Source: Cronobacter turicensis z3032
GTDB lineage: Bacteria > Pseudomonadota > Gammaproteobacteria > Enterobacterales > Enterobacteriaceae
Assembly (NCBI GenBank): GCA_000027065.2
Contig: FN543093.2
Coordinates: 1,926,074 to 1,990,073 of the forward strand
Reading direction: 5' to 3'
DNA length: 64,000 bases
Shown piece after piece: positions 18,721 through 28,386 of this stretch (position 1 is the stretch's first letter; the number at the start of each line of letters is the position of its first letter). A program made the position numbers and the translations under genes. Below the pieces are notes generated by a model. That model ran no database searches. It saw only the letters and a list, made by a program, of their open reading frames with translations, and was not told the DNA's origin.

Positions 18721-21090
18721 ATGACTATTTATAAGGACCCAACCCGTCCGGTGGCTGAACGCGTCGCCGATTTGCTCGCCCGCATGACGCCGGAGGAGAA
18801 ATTCGCCCAGATGCACGCTTACTGGCTGGTGCTGTCGCCGGACGGCGATCACCGGGAGCGTACCGATCTGAGCGATGAGTTTTCGGGCGCCACGCAGCAG
18901 GCGGCGCTGGCGGAGCGTCTGAAACGCGGCGCAGGGCAGATAACCCGTCCGCTCGGCACCCATATTGTCGCGCCCCGCGAGGGCGTGCGCGCCGCCAACC
19001 GGCTCCAGCGGATGCTGGTGGAAGAAACCCGGCTGGGCATTCCCGCCATGTTCCATGAAGAGTGTCTGGTGGGGCTTTTGTGTAAAGACGCGACGCTGTT
19101 TCCGTCGTCGCTCAACTACGGCTCGACCTGGGACCCGGCGCTGGTAGAGCAGGCCGCGCAGGCAATTGGCCAGGAGGCGCGCGCCGTCGGCTGTCATCAG
19201 GGGCTGGCGCCGGTGCTGGACGTGTCCCGCGACGTGCGCTGGGGCCGTACGGAAGAGACCTTCGGCGAAGATCCGTGGCTGGTAGGCCTGATGGCGACGC
19301 ACTACGTGAAAGGCCTACAGGGGCCGCAGCGCGATCTGCTGGCGACGCTTAAACACTATGTCGGCCACTCCTTCAGCGAGGGCGCGCGCAACCATGCGCC
19401 GGTGCATCTGGGGTATTGCGAGCTCAGTGATACCTTCCTGCTGCCGTTTGAGATGGCGGTGAAGCTGGCGCACGCAGGATCGGTGATGCCTGCGTATCAC
19501 GATATCGACAACGTGCCGACCCACGCGGACGATTTCCTTCTCACTACGGTGCTGCGCGAACAGTGGGGCTTCGACGGCATTATCGTCGCCGACTACGGCG
19601 GCGTGAGCCTGCTGCATCAGCATCACGGCGTGGCGCAGGATGCCGCGCACTCGGCGGCGCTCGCCTTTAACGCCGGTCTGGATATCGAACTGCCGAAAGA
19701 TGACTGCGCGCGCCATCTGGCGCAGGCGCTGGAGCGCGGGCTTATCACGATGGAAAAAGTCGATGAGATTGTCGCCCGCGTGCTGGGGGAGAAATTCCGT
19801 CTCGGGCTGTTTGAACATCCTTACGCCGATGAGAGCGACATTATGCTGCAAAGCGACGAGACGCGGCGCATCGCCCGCGAGGTGGCGGCGCGCTCACTGA
19901 CGCTGCTCGAAAACAACGGCGTGCTGCCGCTTCAGGGCGCGCCGCGCGTGGCGGTCGTCGGGCCGACGGCGGACGATCCGCTGGCGCTGCTGAGCGGCTA
20001 CAGCTTCCCGGTGCATCTCATCATCAGCGATATGCTGGAGCAGACCAGCCAGGTGACGACGCCGCTGGCAGCGCTCCGCGAACAGCTCGGTAGCGCGATG
20101 ACCGGTTACGCCAGAGGGTGCCATATCATTGAAAAACGCATGGCGGGCGCGCCGGTTTTCCCGGGGGACAGCGGCGAAAAACCGATGCAGCAGTCGCCCG
20201 TCTCAGATGACGTATCGCTGATCCCGCAGGCAGTGACGCTCGCAACGGAAAGCGACGTGGTGCTAGCGTTTGTCGGCGATCTCTCCGGGCTCTTTCAGAG
20301 CGGCACCGTGGGCGAAGGCTCCGACACCGACAGCCTGCAACTGCCGGGCGTTCAGCAGCAGCTGCTGGAAGCGCTGGTGGAGACGGGCAAGCCGGTGGTG
20401 GTCGTCATGACCGGCGGTCGGCCGTATCACCTGGGCGGGCTGGAGTCGCGCGTGGCGGCGTGGGTGATGGCCTGGGCGCCAGGGCAGGAGGGCGGTCACG
20501 CCATTGCGGATCTGCTCACCGGCAAAATTGAGCCGCAGGGTCGTCTGGTCGTGTCGGTGCCGAAAAGCGCGGGCGCGATGCCTTACTATTACAACCACAA
20601 GCTCAAGAGCGGCGGGACGCCTTACGCGTTTCATTTCGGTTCACGCTACCCGTTCGGTTACGGCAAAACCTGGACGACGTTCCGCTATGGCGAACTGGAC
20701 ATCGCGCAGGCGCACGTGCCGATGGACGGCGTGGTAGAGGCATCCGTGACGGTCACCAACAGCGGCACGCAGCCGGGCAGCGAGGTGGTGCAGCTTTATG
20801 TGCGCGATAAGGTGGCGTCATTGGTGCGACCCGTGCAGGAGCTGAAGGCCTTCGGTCGGGTAACGCTGGCGCCTGGCGAGCGCGCGCGCGTGACGTTCCG
20901 CGTGCCGGTAGATATGCTCAATTTCACCCGCCGTGACGGCCTTCGTATCGTGGAGCCTGGCGAGTTTGAAATACGCGTCGGGGCAAACAGCGGCGATATC
21001 CGCAGCCGCGGTACGGTGACGGTCGAAGGAGAAACGCACGTGCTCGGACATCACTGGGAAATGCTGAGTGAATGCCGGGTTGAACAATAA
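18721..21090 (+). CDS. Cytoplasmic GH3 beta-glucosidase/beta-xylosidase
   Basis: 789 residues with no signal peptide, so cytoplasmic. The GH3 catalytic TIM barrel covers about residues 20-330, with LKHYVGHS at 211-217 and the predicted nucleophile Asp291 in GFDGIIVADYGG. The second alpha/beta sandwich domain (about 370-600) and a C-terminal fibronectin-III-like domain (about 650-760, with VVQLYVRD) complete the usual three-domain layout. The MPAYHDIDN segment resembles enzymes acting on beta-glucosides and beta-xylosides, but specificity is open. It starts 3 bp after the transporter gene, forming a two-gene uptake and hydrolysis operon absent from this position in E. coli K-12. Confidence 0.9.
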   Translation: MTIYKDPTRPVAERVADLLARMTPEEKFAQMHAYWLVLSPDGDHRERTDLSDEFSGATQQAALAERLKRGAGQITRPLGTHIVAPREGVRAANRLQRMLVEETRLGIPAMFHEECLVGLLCKDATLFPSSLNYGSTWDPALVEQAAQAIGQEARAVGCHQGLAPVLDVSRDVRWGRTEETFGEDPWLVGLMATHYVKGLQGPQRDLLATLKHYVGHSFSEGARNHAPVHLGYCELSDTFLLPFEMAVKLAHAGSVMPAYHDIDNVPTHADDFLLTTVLREQWGFDGIIVADYGGVSLLHQHHGVAQDAAHSAALAFNAGLDIELPKDDCARHLAQALERGLITMEKVDEIVARVLGEKFRLGLFEHPYADESDIMLQSDETRRIAREVAARSLTLLENNGVLPLQGAPRVAVVGPTADDPLALLSGYSFPVHLIISDMLEQTSQVTTPLAALREQLGSAMTGYARGCHIIEKRMAGAPVFPGDSGEKPMQQSPVSDDVSLIPQAVTLATESDVVLAFVGDLSGLFQSGTVGEGSDTDSLQLPGVQQQLLEALVETGKPVVVVMTGGRPYHLGGLESRVAAWVMAWAPGQEGGHAIADLLTGKIEPQGRLVVSVPKSAGAMPYYYNHKLKSGGTPYAFHFGSRYPFGYGKTWTTFRYGELDIAQAHVPMDGVVEASVTVTNSGTQPGSEVVQLYVRDKVASLVRPVQELKAFGRVTLAPGERARVTFRVPVDMLNFTRRDGLRIVEPGEFEIRVGANSGDIRSRGTVTVEGETHVLGHHWEMLSECRVEQ

Positions 21091-21107
21091 TTAATCAGCG
21101 GCAGAAT

Positions 21108-21213
21108 AAAAAAAAGCCCATCGTGGGAGATGGGCAAAGACTACACACAGCAATTCGTTGTTTCACTCAGGGGATTTCCATGTTTATAAATCAAGGCGTT
21201 GATTTATAACCGT
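21108..21213 (-). ncRNA. rprA: RprA small regulatory RNA
   Basis: 106 nt on the minus strand that I can align with E. coli RprA. The 5' end is ACGGTTATAAATCAAC, followed by a self-complementary AT-rich hairpin. A conserved core contains GGAAATCCCCTGAGTGAAAC and GAATTGCTGTGTGTAGTC. The 3' terminator is GCCCATC / GATGGGC followed by eight T. RprA is an Hfq-dependent sRNA that activates rpoS translation and represses other targets. It lies next to ydiK as in E. coli. Differences from E. coli fall in the loop of the first hairpin. Confidence 0.95.
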
Positions 21214-21219
21214 GGATTA

Positions 21220-21262
21220 ATAGTAGGCTTATCCATTTTTTGCGTCGATCAGATTCGTCTCA
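21220..21262 (-). promoter_or_regulatory. rprA promoter with RcsB box
   Basis: On the minus strand the -10 box TACTAT occupies 21220-21225, at -12 to -7 from the RNA start at 21213. The RcsB-type box TGAGACGAATCTGA occupies 21249-21262, centred near -42, the position for RcsB activation. In E. coli, rprA is a main target of the RcsCDB phosphorelay, and this promoter keeps both elements. Confidence 0.85.
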
Positions 21263-21363
21263 ATAGTTCAGCGTTAATGAATTATTAAGGACTCAAAGGA
21301 CGGGATTTACGATAAATCACGGGTCTGACCAGTATGGGAGGGAAATAATTAATAAGGAATACT

Positions 21364-21390
21364 TAAGTAAAAGGCGGGTTTCCCCGCCTG
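21364..21390 (-). terminator. Terminator after ydiK
   Basis: On the minus strand the stem AGGCGGG / CCCGCCT has a GAAA tetraloop and is followed by TTTTACTT. It lies just beyond the ydiK stop and upstream of the rprA promoter. Confidence 0.8.
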
Positions 21391-21393
21391 CAT

Positions 21394-22512
21394 TTAATTT
21401 TTTACTTTTTCTTCTTCGCTCTCTTCCAGCGCTTCGATCACAGTTTTTGAATTCTCTTCCGGCAGCGGCGCTTCACTCACCCAGACGGAGAACAATCGCC
21501 AGGAAACGGCCAACAGTACCGGACCGATAAACAAGCCAATCATACCGAACGCAATCAACCCGCCGATGACGCCTGAGAGGATCAGCACCATCGGCAGATC
21601 GGCGCCCATACGGATAAGCATCGGACGGATAATGTTATCGAGCGTGCCGACCACGGCGCTCCAGACCAGCAGCACGGTGCCCCAGGTGGCGTCGCCGCTC
21701 CAGTAGAGCCAGATGATCGCCGGAACCAGCACCGGCAGCGGGCCAAGCTGCACCAGACAGCTTAAGATCATCACCACCGTCAGCAGCGTCGCGTAGGGGA
21801 TGCCGGAAATCGCAAGCCCGATACCGCCAAGCACGCCCTGCACCAGCGCGGTTACCACTACACCAAGCGCCACGGCGCGGATCGCCTGGCCTGCCAGCAC
21901 CACCGCCGCGTCGCCGCGCTTCGAGGCAAGACGAATGGCGAAGTGACGGATCCCCAACGCTACCTGTTCGCCGCGCCAGTACAGCAGGGCGCTAAACAGC
22001 AGCATCAGGCCGCAGTGCATCAGCAGCCTGCCAAGATGCGCCGCCTGGCCGATAAACCAGCCGGTCGTCGTGCCAAGATACGGGCGCACTTTCGCCATAA
22101 TGGCCGAACCGCCGCTCTCTACGAGGTTATGCCAGCCGAGATAAAGTTTATCGCCGATATACGGGATGCTGTGAAGCCAGGCCAGATCCGGGATCGTCAT
22201 CTGGCCGGAGGTCAGCCAGTGAATAAACGGACCGCTGCTGTCCACGAGACTGTTAACCAGCAGCGCCACCGGGATAACAAACAGCATGATAAGGATGAGC
22301 ACCATCACCAGGACGGCGAGTGAGCGTCTGCCCCACAGCATCTTCTGCAGCCGCAGCAACAGCGGCCAGGTGGCGATGACCACCGTGCCTGCCCAGGCGA
22401 ACCCCAGAATAAAGGGCTGCACAATCCACAGGCAGGCGATGATCATGACCGAGAGAAACAACACGGACAGCAGAATTTGCGGCACGTCCATGGGCTGTCG
22501 AAGTTTTACCAT
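21394..22512 (-). CDS. ydiK: AI-2E (UPF0118/PerM) family membrane transporter YdiK
   Basis: 372 residues from the ATG at 22512, matching the E. coli N-terminus (MVKLRQPMDV here). An ATG at 22521 is also possible because both have imperfect spacing to AAAGGTG. The protein has about seven or eight membrane segments and the family stretches QPFILGFAWAGTVVIATWP, YRVE-free C-terminal part LDNIIRPMLIRMGADLPMVLILSGVIGGLIAFGMIGLFIGP, of which the last is diagnostic. Members are putative exporters and the substrate of YdiK is unknown. It is divergent from ydiJ. Confidence 0.92.
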   Translation of the reverse strand: MVKLRQPMDVPQILLSVLFLSVMIIACLWIVQPFILGFAWAGTVVIATWPLLLRLQKMLWGRRSLAVLVMVLILIMLFVIPVALLVNSLVDSSGPFIHWLTSGQMTIPDLAWLHSIPYIGDKLYLGWHNLVESGGSAIMAKVRPYLGTTTGWFIGQAAHLGRLLMHCGLMLLFSALLYWRGEQVALGIRHFAIRLASKRGDAAVVLAGQAIRAVALGVVVTALVQGVLGGIGLAISGIPYATLLTVVMILSCLVQLGPLPVLVPAIIWLYWSGDATWGTVLLVWSAVVGTLDNIIRPMLIRMGADLPMVLILSGVIGGLIAFGMIGLFIGPVLLAVSWRLFSVWVSEAPLPEENSKTVIEALEESEEEKVKN

Positions 22513-22542
22513 AAACCACATTCACCTTTTGTCATTCGCGTT

Positions 22543-22577
22543 ACGCCCCAACGGGCGTTCCCGCCCCTGTCGGGGCG
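22543..22577. other. Twin GC-rich hairpins between ydiK and ydiJ
   Basis: Two adjacent perfect inverted repeats: ACGCCC-CAAC-GGGCGT (22543-22558) and CGCCCC-TGTC-GGGGCG (22562-22577), three bases apart, in the divergent ydiK/ydiJ region. Neither is followed by a T-run. Their function is unknown. Confidence 0.5.
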
Positions 22578-22726
22578 CTCTTATGATGAGTGATTTCCGG
22601 TCATTTGGATAGCCGCACCCCTGGAGCATTTCTGGCAGGCGCGACATATAAAAATGTGATACAACCTTGAATGCACAACGCAAACGATAACTTCCAACAT
22701 CTACATGTCAGGCAGGGTCAAGATCG

Positions 22727-25700
22727 ATGATCCCACAAATTTCTCAGGCGCCAGGGCTGGTACAGACGGTGCTGAATTTTTTGCAGGCACTGGAGCAACA
22801 AGGTTTTACCGGCGATACCGCCACCAACTACGCCGATCGCCTCACGATGGCGACCGACAACAGTATCTACCAGCTCCTCCCCGATGCGGTGATTTTTCCC
22901 CGCTCAACGGCTGATGTAGCGCTGATGGCGCGCCTCGCCGCCGAACCCCGTTTTAAATCGCTGATTTTTACCCCACGCGGCGGCGGCACCGGCACGAACG
23001 GCCAGGCGCTGAATCAGGGGATCGTCGTCGATATGTCGCGCTACATGAACCGTATTATCGAGATAAACCCGGAGCAGGGCTGGGTGCGCGTCGAAGCGGG
23101 TGTCATCAAAGATCAGCTTAACGAATACCTGAAGCCGTACGGCTACTTCTTTTCGCCGGAGCTCTCCACCAGCAACCGCGCCACGCTTGGCGGGATGATC
23201 AACACCGACGCCTCCGGGCAGGGCTCGCTGGTGTATGGCAAAACGTCCGATCACGTGCTCGGCGTGAGGGCCATTTTGCTGGGCGGCGATATTCTCGATA
23301 CCCAGGCGATGCCGATCGCGCTGGCTGAAGAGTTGGGCCGCGCCCAGACGTCGCTCGGGCGCGTTTACCACACCGTACTTGAGCGCTGTCGTGAGCAGCG
23401 CGCGCTGATCCTGGAGAAGTTTCCGAAGCTCAACCGCTTCCTGACCGGTTACGACCTGCGCCACGTCTTTAACGACTCACTTTCAGAATTTGACCTGACC
23501 CGGATCCTGTGCGGTTCGGAAGGCACGCTGGCGTTTATTACCGAAGCGCGGCTCGATATTACGCCGCTGCCGAAAGTGCGCCGCCTGGTGAACGTCAAAT
23601 ATGACTCGTTCGACTCGGCGCTGCGCAGCGCGCCCTTTATGGTCGAGGCGCAGGCGCTGTCGGTCGAAACCGTGGATTCCCGGGTGCTGAATCTGGCGCG
23701 TGAAGATATCGTCTGGCATTCGGTGAGTGAGCTGATTACCGACGTGCCGGATAAAACGATGCTCGGTCTTAATATTGTTGAATTCGCAGGCGACGACGAA
23801 GCGCTGATTGACCAGCGCGTTGAGGCACTGTGTGCGCGGCTTGATGAGTTTATGGCGCAGGCGCAGGGCGGCATCATCGGCTGGCAGGTCTGCCGGGATC
23901 TCGCGGGCGTTGAGCGCATTTACGCAATGCGTAAAAAAGCGGTGGGGCTGCTGGGTAATGCCAAAGGGCTCGCCAAGCCGATTCCCTTTGCCGAAGACAC
24001 CTGCGTGCCGCCGGAGCATCTCGCTGATTACATTGCGGAGTTCCGCGCGCTGCTGGATGGTCACGGGTTGAGCTACGGCATGTTCGGTCACGTGGACGCG
24101 GGCGTACTGCACGTGCGCCCGGCGCTCGATATGTGCGATCCGCAGCAGGAAGTCCTGATGAAGCGCATCTCCGATGAGGTCGTGGCGCTTACCGCCCGCT
24201 ACGGCGGCTTGTTATGGGGCGAGCACGGCAAAGGCTTTCGCGCGGAATATAGCCCGGCGTTTTTCGGCGAAACGCTCTATGACGAACTGCGGCGCATCAA
24301 GGCGGCGTTCGACCCGGACAACCGCCTGAACCCCGGTAAAATCTGCGCGCCGTATGGCCTCGACGCGCCGATGATGAAAGTGGATGCGGTCAAACGCGGC
24401 ACGTTTGACCGCCAGATCCCGCTCGCGGTGCGCACCTCCTGGCGCGGCGCGATGGAGTGTAATGGCAACGGTCTGTGCTTTAACTTCGATGTGAAAAGCC
24501 CGATGTGCCCGTCGATGAAAATCACCAGCAACCGCATTCACTCGCCGAAAGGGCGCGCGACGCTGGTGCGCGAGTGGCTGCGGCTGCTCTCCGATCGCGG
24601 CGTCGATCCGCTGGCGCTCGAAAAAGCGCTGCCGCAAAAACGCGCCAGCCTGCGGTCACTCATTGAGCGCACCCGTAACAGCTGGCATGCCGATCGCGGC
24701 GAATATGATTTCTCGCACGAGGTGAAAGAGGCGATGAGCGGCTGCCTCGCCTGTAAAGCCTGTTCCACCCAGTGCCCGATTAAAATCGACGTGCCGGAAT
24801 TCCGCTCACGCTTTTTGCAGCTCTACCACACGCGGTATCTGCGCCCGGTGCGCGATCACCTGATAGCGACGGTGGAAAGCTACGCGCCGCTGATGGCCCG
24901 TGCGCCGAAAACCTTTAACTTCTTTATGAGCCAGCCGTGGGTGCGTACGCTTTCAGAACGGCATATCGGCATGGTCGACCTGCCGCTGCTCTCCACGCCG
25001 ACGCTGCAACAGCAGCTGGTGGGGCACCGTAGCGCCGGCATGACGCTGGAGGAGCTGGAGCGGCTGCCGGAGGCCGAAAAAGCCCGCACGGTGCTGGTGG
25101 TGCAGGATCCCTTCACCAGCTATTACGATGCGCAGGTGGTGGCCGATTTCGTGCGGCTGTGCGAAAAGCTCGGATTCCAGCCGGTAGTGCTGCCGTTCTC
25201 GCCGAACGGCAAAGCGCAGCACATCAAAGGCTTTCTCCAGCGCTTCGCCCGCACCGCGCGGAAAACCGCCGATTTCTTAAACCGCGTGGCGGCGCTCGGC
25301 ATGCCGCTGGTGGGCGTCGATCCGGCGCTGGTGCTGTGCTATCGCGATGAGTATAAACAGACGCTCGGCGAGGCGCGCGGCGAGTTTCACGTGCAACTGG
25401 TGCACGAGTGGCTCACCACGGCGCTGGCGGAGCGTCCGACCGCGCCGGTGGGCGGCGAGTCGTGGTATCTGTTTGGTCACTGTACGGAAGTGACGGCGCT
25501 GCCAGGCACCGCCGGACAGTGGGCCGCGATTTTCGCGAAATTCGGCGCGAAGCTCGAAGGCGTTAACGTCGGCTGCTGCGGCATGGCGGGGACGTACGGG
25601 CATGAGGTGAAAAATCACGCCAACTCCCTCGGTATCTATGAGCTGTCGTGGCATCAGGCGATGCAGCGGCTGCCGCGCGCCCGCTGTCTTGCAACGGGCT

Positions 25701-25783
25701 ATTCGTGCCGCAGTCAGGTGAAACGCATCGAGGGCAGCGGCGTGCGCCACCCATTACAGGCGCTACTGGGGATGATTGTATGA
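22727..25783 (+). CDS. ydiJ: FAD- and Fe-S-dependent D-2-hydroxyglutarate dehydrogenase-type oxidoreductase YdiJ
   Basis: 1018 residues, equal to E. coli YdiJ. Domains in order are the FAD-binding PCMH domain (about 50-270, with [13 protein letters not shown]), the FAD-linked oxidase C-terminal domain (about 290-550), and a ferredoxin-like Fe-S region with [20 protein letters not shown] second 4Fe-4S motif follows at Cys673, Cys676, Cys679 and Cys683 ([13 protein letters not shown]). The CCG-type C-terminal module has [14 protein letters not shown]. The family oxidises D-2-hydroxyacids; YdiJ is reported to act on D-2-hydroxyglutarate. The stop overlaps the menI start in an ATGA. Confidence 0.94.
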   Translation: MIPQISQAPGLVQTVLNFLQALEQQGFTGDTATNYADRLTMATDNSIYQLLPDAVIFPRSTADVALMARLAAEPRFKSLIFTPRGGGTGTNGQALNQGIVVDMSRYMNRIIEINPEQGWVRVEAGVIKDQLNEYLKPYGYFFSPELSTSNRATLGGMINTDASGQGSLVYGKTSDHVLGVRAILLGGDILDTQAMPIALAEELGRAQTSLGRVYHTVLERCREQRALILEKFPKLNRFLTGYDLRHVFNDSLSEFDLTRILCGSEGTLAFITEARLDITPLPKVRRLVNVKYDSFDSALRSAPFMVEAQALSVETVDSRVLNLAREDIVWHSVSELITDVPDKTMLGLNIVEFAGDDEALIDQRVEALCARLDEFMAQAQGGIIGWQVCRDLAGVERIYAMRKKAVGLLGNAKGLAKPIPFAEDTCVPPEHLADYIAEFRALLDGHGLSYGMFGHVDAGVLHVRPALDMCDPQQEVLMKRISDEVVALTARYGGLLWGEHGKGFRAEYSPAFFGETLYDELRRIKAAFDPDNRLNPGKICAPYGLDAPMMKVDAVKRGTFDRQIPLAVRTSWRGAMECNGNGLCFNFDVKSPMCPSMKITSNRIHSPKGRATLVREWLRLLSDRGVDPLALEKALPQKRASLRSLIERTRNSWHADRGEYDFSHEVKEAMSGCLACKACSTQCPIKIDVPEFRSRFLQLYHTRYLRPVRDHLIATVESYAPLMARAPKTFNFFMSQPWVRTLSERHIGMVDLPLLSTPTLQQQLVGHRSAGMTLEELERLPEAEKARTVLVVQDPFTSYYDAQVVADFVRLCEKLGFQPVVLPFSPNGKAQHIKGFLQRFARTARKTADFLNRVAALGMPLVGVDPALVLCYRDEYKQTLGEARGEFHVQLVHEWLTTALAERPTAPVGGESWYLFGHCTEVTALPGTAGQWAAIFAKFGAKLEGVNVGCCGMAGTYGHEVKNHANSLGIYELSWHQAMQRLPRARCLATGYSCRSQVKRIEGSGVRHPLQALLGMIV

Positions 25784-26190
25784 TCTGGCAACGTACCGCG
25801 ACGCTTGACGCGCTGAACGCCATGGGCGCGAATAATATGGTCGGACTGCTTGATATCCGCTTCACCCGACTGGATGACAATGAAATCGAAGCCACCATGC
25901 CGGTGGACCACCGCACGCATCAGCCGTTCGGGCTGCTGCACGGCGGCGCGTCGGTGGTGCTGGCGGAAACGCTCGGCTCGGTGGCGGGTTATCTCTGCAC
26001 CGAAGGCGAGCAGAACGTCGTCGGGCTTGAAGTCAACGCGAACCACCTGCGCAGCGTGCGTAGCGGCCGCGTGCGCGGCGTCTGCCGCGCGGTCCACGTC
26101 GGGCGACGCCATCAGGTATGGCAGATAGAAATCTTCGACGAGCAGGACCGCCTCTGCTGTTCATCACGCCTGACGACGGCGGTGGTGTAG
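25780..26190 (+). CDS. menI: 1,4-dihydroxy-2-naphthoyl-CoA thioesterase
   Basis: 136 residues from the ATG at 25780, exactly the E. coli YdiI/MenI length. The frame extends back to 25648 inside ydiJ but homology begins at [13 protein letters not shown]. It is a hotdog-fold thioesterase that releases 1,4-dihydroxy-2-naphthoate from its CoA ester in menaquinone synthesis, and it also acts on other acyl-CoAs. The active-site region [13 protein letters not shown] contains His54 and the catalytic Glu63. It overlaps ydiJ by four bases, implying coupling. Confidence 0.95.
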   Translation: MIWQRTATLDALNAMGANNMVGLLDIRFTRLDDNEIEATMPVDHRTHQPFGLLHGGASVVLAETLGSVAGYLCTEGEQNVVGLEVNANHLRSVRSGRVRGVCRAVHVGRRHQVWQIEIFDEQDRLCCSSRLTTAVV

Positions 26191-26203
26191 TTTTCTCACT
26201 GGT

Positions 26204-26234
26204 AAATAAAGCGCCATCACTGGCGCTTTATTTT
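26204..26234. terminator. Terminator after menI
   Basis: Perfect stem AAATAAAGCGCCA / TGGCGCTTTATTT with loop TCAC and trailing TT. It closes the ydiJ-menI transcript and marks the right border of the conserved block before AT-rich DNA begins. Confidence 0.88.
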
Positions 26235-26510
26235 CGGTATTTCCTGACCAGCCTGTCGATTTTTTCCTGATCGCTTTCACTGTTATATACATTTTTTAAA
26301 TTATCTTTTGATTGTGACCTGAGGATTTCATTATTATAAGGAGGTTTTATTAACTTCCTTATTTCACTTTTTATTTCTATAAAAAATTATCCATTCATTG
26401 GTTAAATCACGAGCACTGATTTTGTCAGAGGGACAGGTGAGTATTTAATCTGGAATAGTGCACAGCTGCGATTATGCAGAGTAATGCATAATAGCGAGGA
26501 AGGACAGGGA

Positions 26511-26591
26511 ATGAACTCAGTTTATTATGCAAACAGATTCATTGAAAAAGTGGCATGGCAGGCATGCTTATGTGATAAAATGACAAGGTGA
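26511..26591 (+). CDS. Possible 26-residue small ORF upstream of appA
   Basis: ATG at 26511 is preceded by AGGA with six-base spacing (AGGACAGGGAATG) and opens 26 codons ending in TGA. The peptide begins MNSVYYANRFIEKVAWQACL and has two cysteines. It ends 51 bp before the appA ATG. It could be a leader peptide or chance; no family is recognised. Confidence 0.3.
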   Translation: MNSVYYANRFIEKVAWQACLCDKMTR

Positions 26592-26642
26592 TAACGCCTG
26601 TATTAGCTATTTATGGTTCATTAACTATAAGGATGGCTGACA

Positions 26643-27953
26643 ATGAATACGCTATTTTTTCAATTATTAATCTTTATTTTCATGCTTGGTTCTTTTCCAT
26701 TACATGCGGAAGTGTCTGATGAAATGAAGCTTGAACGCGTTGTGATAGTCAGTCGCCACGGAGTAAGAGCGCCAACGAAGTTCACGCCGTTAATGCAGGA
26801 AATCACACCTTACCCCTGGCCTCAATGGGATGTTCCGCTGGGCTGGTTGACGACTCGGGGTGGGGAGCTCGTCACCGAATTGGGGCGATATCAAAAAAGC
26901 GTATTTGTCGATAAAGGTATTCTGGAAGGTAACGAATGTCCTTCCCCAGAGCAGGTGGCCGTTATTGCAGATACCGATCAGCGCACTCGTAAAACCGGTG
27001 AGGCATTTCTGGCTGGATTTGCGCCGGGATGTCAAAATAAGGTTCATTATCAAAAAGAGCACGATAAGAAAGATCCCCTGTTTAATCCAGCAAAAACGGG
27101 TGTGTGCTCGTTTAATGTATCAAAGACTCAGGAAGCGATTCTGACGCGAGCTGGAGGAAACATTGAACGGTACACCCAGCGTTATGACTCTGCATTCCGT
27201 ACTCTGGAACAGGTTCTCAATTTCTCCCGGTCAGCAGCATGTAAATCAACAAGACAGCCGGGTTGTACACTCCCGGGAGCCTTACCTTCAGAACTCAAAA
27301 TTTCTTCAGATAACGTATCATTATCTGGCGCATGGAGTCTGTCTTCTATGCTGACGGAAATATTTCTATTGCAAGAGGCGCAGGGAATGCCAGAGGTCGC
27401 GTGGGGGCGTATTCACGGGGAGAAAGAATGGGCAGAACTATTAAGTCTGCATAATGCTCAGTTTGACCTTTTGCAAAGAACACCTGAAGTTGCACGTACC
27501 AGAGCAACACCGCTACTCGATTTGATAAGCCGGGCATTAGTCAGTAATGGGTCAACAGAAAATCATTACGGCATTAAATTGCCCGTCTCGTTATTATTTA
27601 TTGCGGGTCATGATACCAATCTTGCAAATCTCAGCGGGGTGTTCGATCTTAACTGGTCTTTACCCGGGCAGCCTGATAATACCCCTCCTGGCGGGGAGCT
27701 GGTTTTCGAAAGATGGAAGAGAGTGAGTGATAATACAGACTGGATTCAAGTTTCTTTTGTTTATCAGACCCTCCAACAAATGCGAGAGTTTACACCTTCT
27801 TCATCGTCTCCTTCCCCCCATAAGATTGTGCTTACGTTGCCCTCATGTCAGGATAAAAATCCTGAGGGGATGTGTGCATTGAAAGGCTTTAATGACATTG
27901 TGCAGAGAGTACGTATTCCACAATGTGCGGTAATGGCTGATATAAATCGATAA
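26643..27953 (+). CDS. appA: Periplasmic histidine acid phosphatase / 6-phytase (AppA-type)
   Basis: 436 residues. A cleavable signal peptide ends near HA at residue 22. The mature enzyme is a histidine acid phosphatase: the catalytic motif RHGVRAPT carries nucleophile His39, and the proton-donor motif HDTN has His323-Asp324. Long stretches agree with E. coli AppA, for example DNVSLSGAWSLSSMLTEIFL and LPGQPDNTPPGGELVFERW. It should release phosphate from phytate and other esters in the periplasm, and several cysteines would form disulfides. Base composition is lower in GC than its neighbours, and the gene replaces other genes between menI and sufA, suggesting acquisition. Confidence 0.92.
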   Translation: MNTLFFQLLIFIFMLGSFPLHAEVSDEMKLERVVIVSRHGVRAPTKFTPLMQEITPYPWPQWDVPLGWLTTRGGELVTELGRYQKSVFVDKGILEGNECPSPEQVAVIADTDQRTRKTGEAFLAGFAPGCQNKVHYQKEHDKKDPLFNPAKTGVCSFNVSKTQEAILTRAGGNIERYTQRYDSAFRTLEQVLNFSRSAACKSTRQPGCTLPGALPSELKISSDNVSLSGAWSLSSMLTEIFLLQEAQGMPEVAWGRIHGEKEWAELLSLHNAQFDLLQRTPEVARTRATPLLDLISRALVSNGSTENHYGIKLPVSLLFIAGHDTNLANLSGVFDLNWSLPGQPDNTPPGGELVFERWKRVSDNTDWIQVSFVYQTLQQMREFTPSSSSPSPHKIVLTLPSCQDKNPEGMCALKGFNDIVQRVRIPQCAVMADINR

Positions 27954-28255
27954 ACAGAATACGCAGGGCATTCGGGAGATTCAGGGCAGTTGTGACAGCC
28001 CGGCGCACGTTTAAAAGCGAATTTTGGGGATTTCAGGTGTGCATTTTGGGGCAACCTAGTCTCAGGGGAGCGTTGGCGGCAAAATAATGTCCGCATCAGT
28101 CCGTATTTGTTCGCAACATGATTTCACTAACCCGCTGAAAAAATATAAGCATTTGATTTATCGGTATCTATTAAATCTATAACATAAATAGGTATAAACG
28201 ATACATCTTTTGTTCAGGTGGGGGGGTAACGTGATAATCTCTTCGTTTCGCTTGT

Positions 28256-28268
28256 TAATGTATTGATA
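28256..28268 (-). promoter_or_regulatory. IHF site upstream of suf
   Basis: TATCAATACATTA on the minus strand matches the IHF consensus WATCAANNNNTTR at every position. It lies about 150 bp upstream of the probable suf start. In E. coli, IHF is required for OxyR-dependent induction of suf by bending the upstream region. Confidence 0.7.
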
Positions 28269-28360
28269 AATCATCGCTTTCGACCGCTATTTTTGCCCGC
28301 TGCAGGCTCTCCGGTAGGGTCTATGCTTAATGAAAGTGTTCAAAAAGTGCCGTTTAGGGT

Positions 28361-28386
28361 AATACCCCTGATCCGCAGAGGTTGAA
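28361..28386 (+). promoter_or_regulatory. IscR type 2 site in the suf promoter
   Basis: The 26-bp stretch has arms AATACCCCTG and AGAGGTTGAA that fit the type 2 IscR consensus on both sides, with a variable centre. Apo-IscR activates suf through such a site in E. coli. Confidence 0.6.

Larger units (their letters stand above)
21091..21393. other. GH3 gene to ydiK intergenic region
   Basis: 303 bp holding rprA and its promoter on the minus strand, followed by the ydiK terminator. Between 21263 and 21363 I see no additional feature. No terminator clearly belonging to the rightward GH3 transcript is seen; the RprA terminator stem lies just beyond its stop but lacks a T-run on the plus strand. 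Confidence 0.7.
26191..26642. other. AT-rich spacer upstream of the phytase gene
   Basis: 452 bp. After the menI terminator the sequence becomes strongly AT-rich. It contains an imperfect hairpin around 26338-26360 (AAGGAGG against CTTCCTT) and a short frame at 26511-26591 listed separately. I see no convincing promoter match, though the region must hold the appA promoter. Confidence 0.6.

Noticed and set aside
21108..21140. RprA terminator stem considered as terminator of the GH3 gene
   Set aside because: The T-run lies on the minus strand only; on the plus strand AAAGAC follows the stem.
28087..28182. 31-codon frame between appA and sufA
   Set aside because: No ribosome-binding site, no family, and the coding frame lies in AT-rich noncoding-like DNA.
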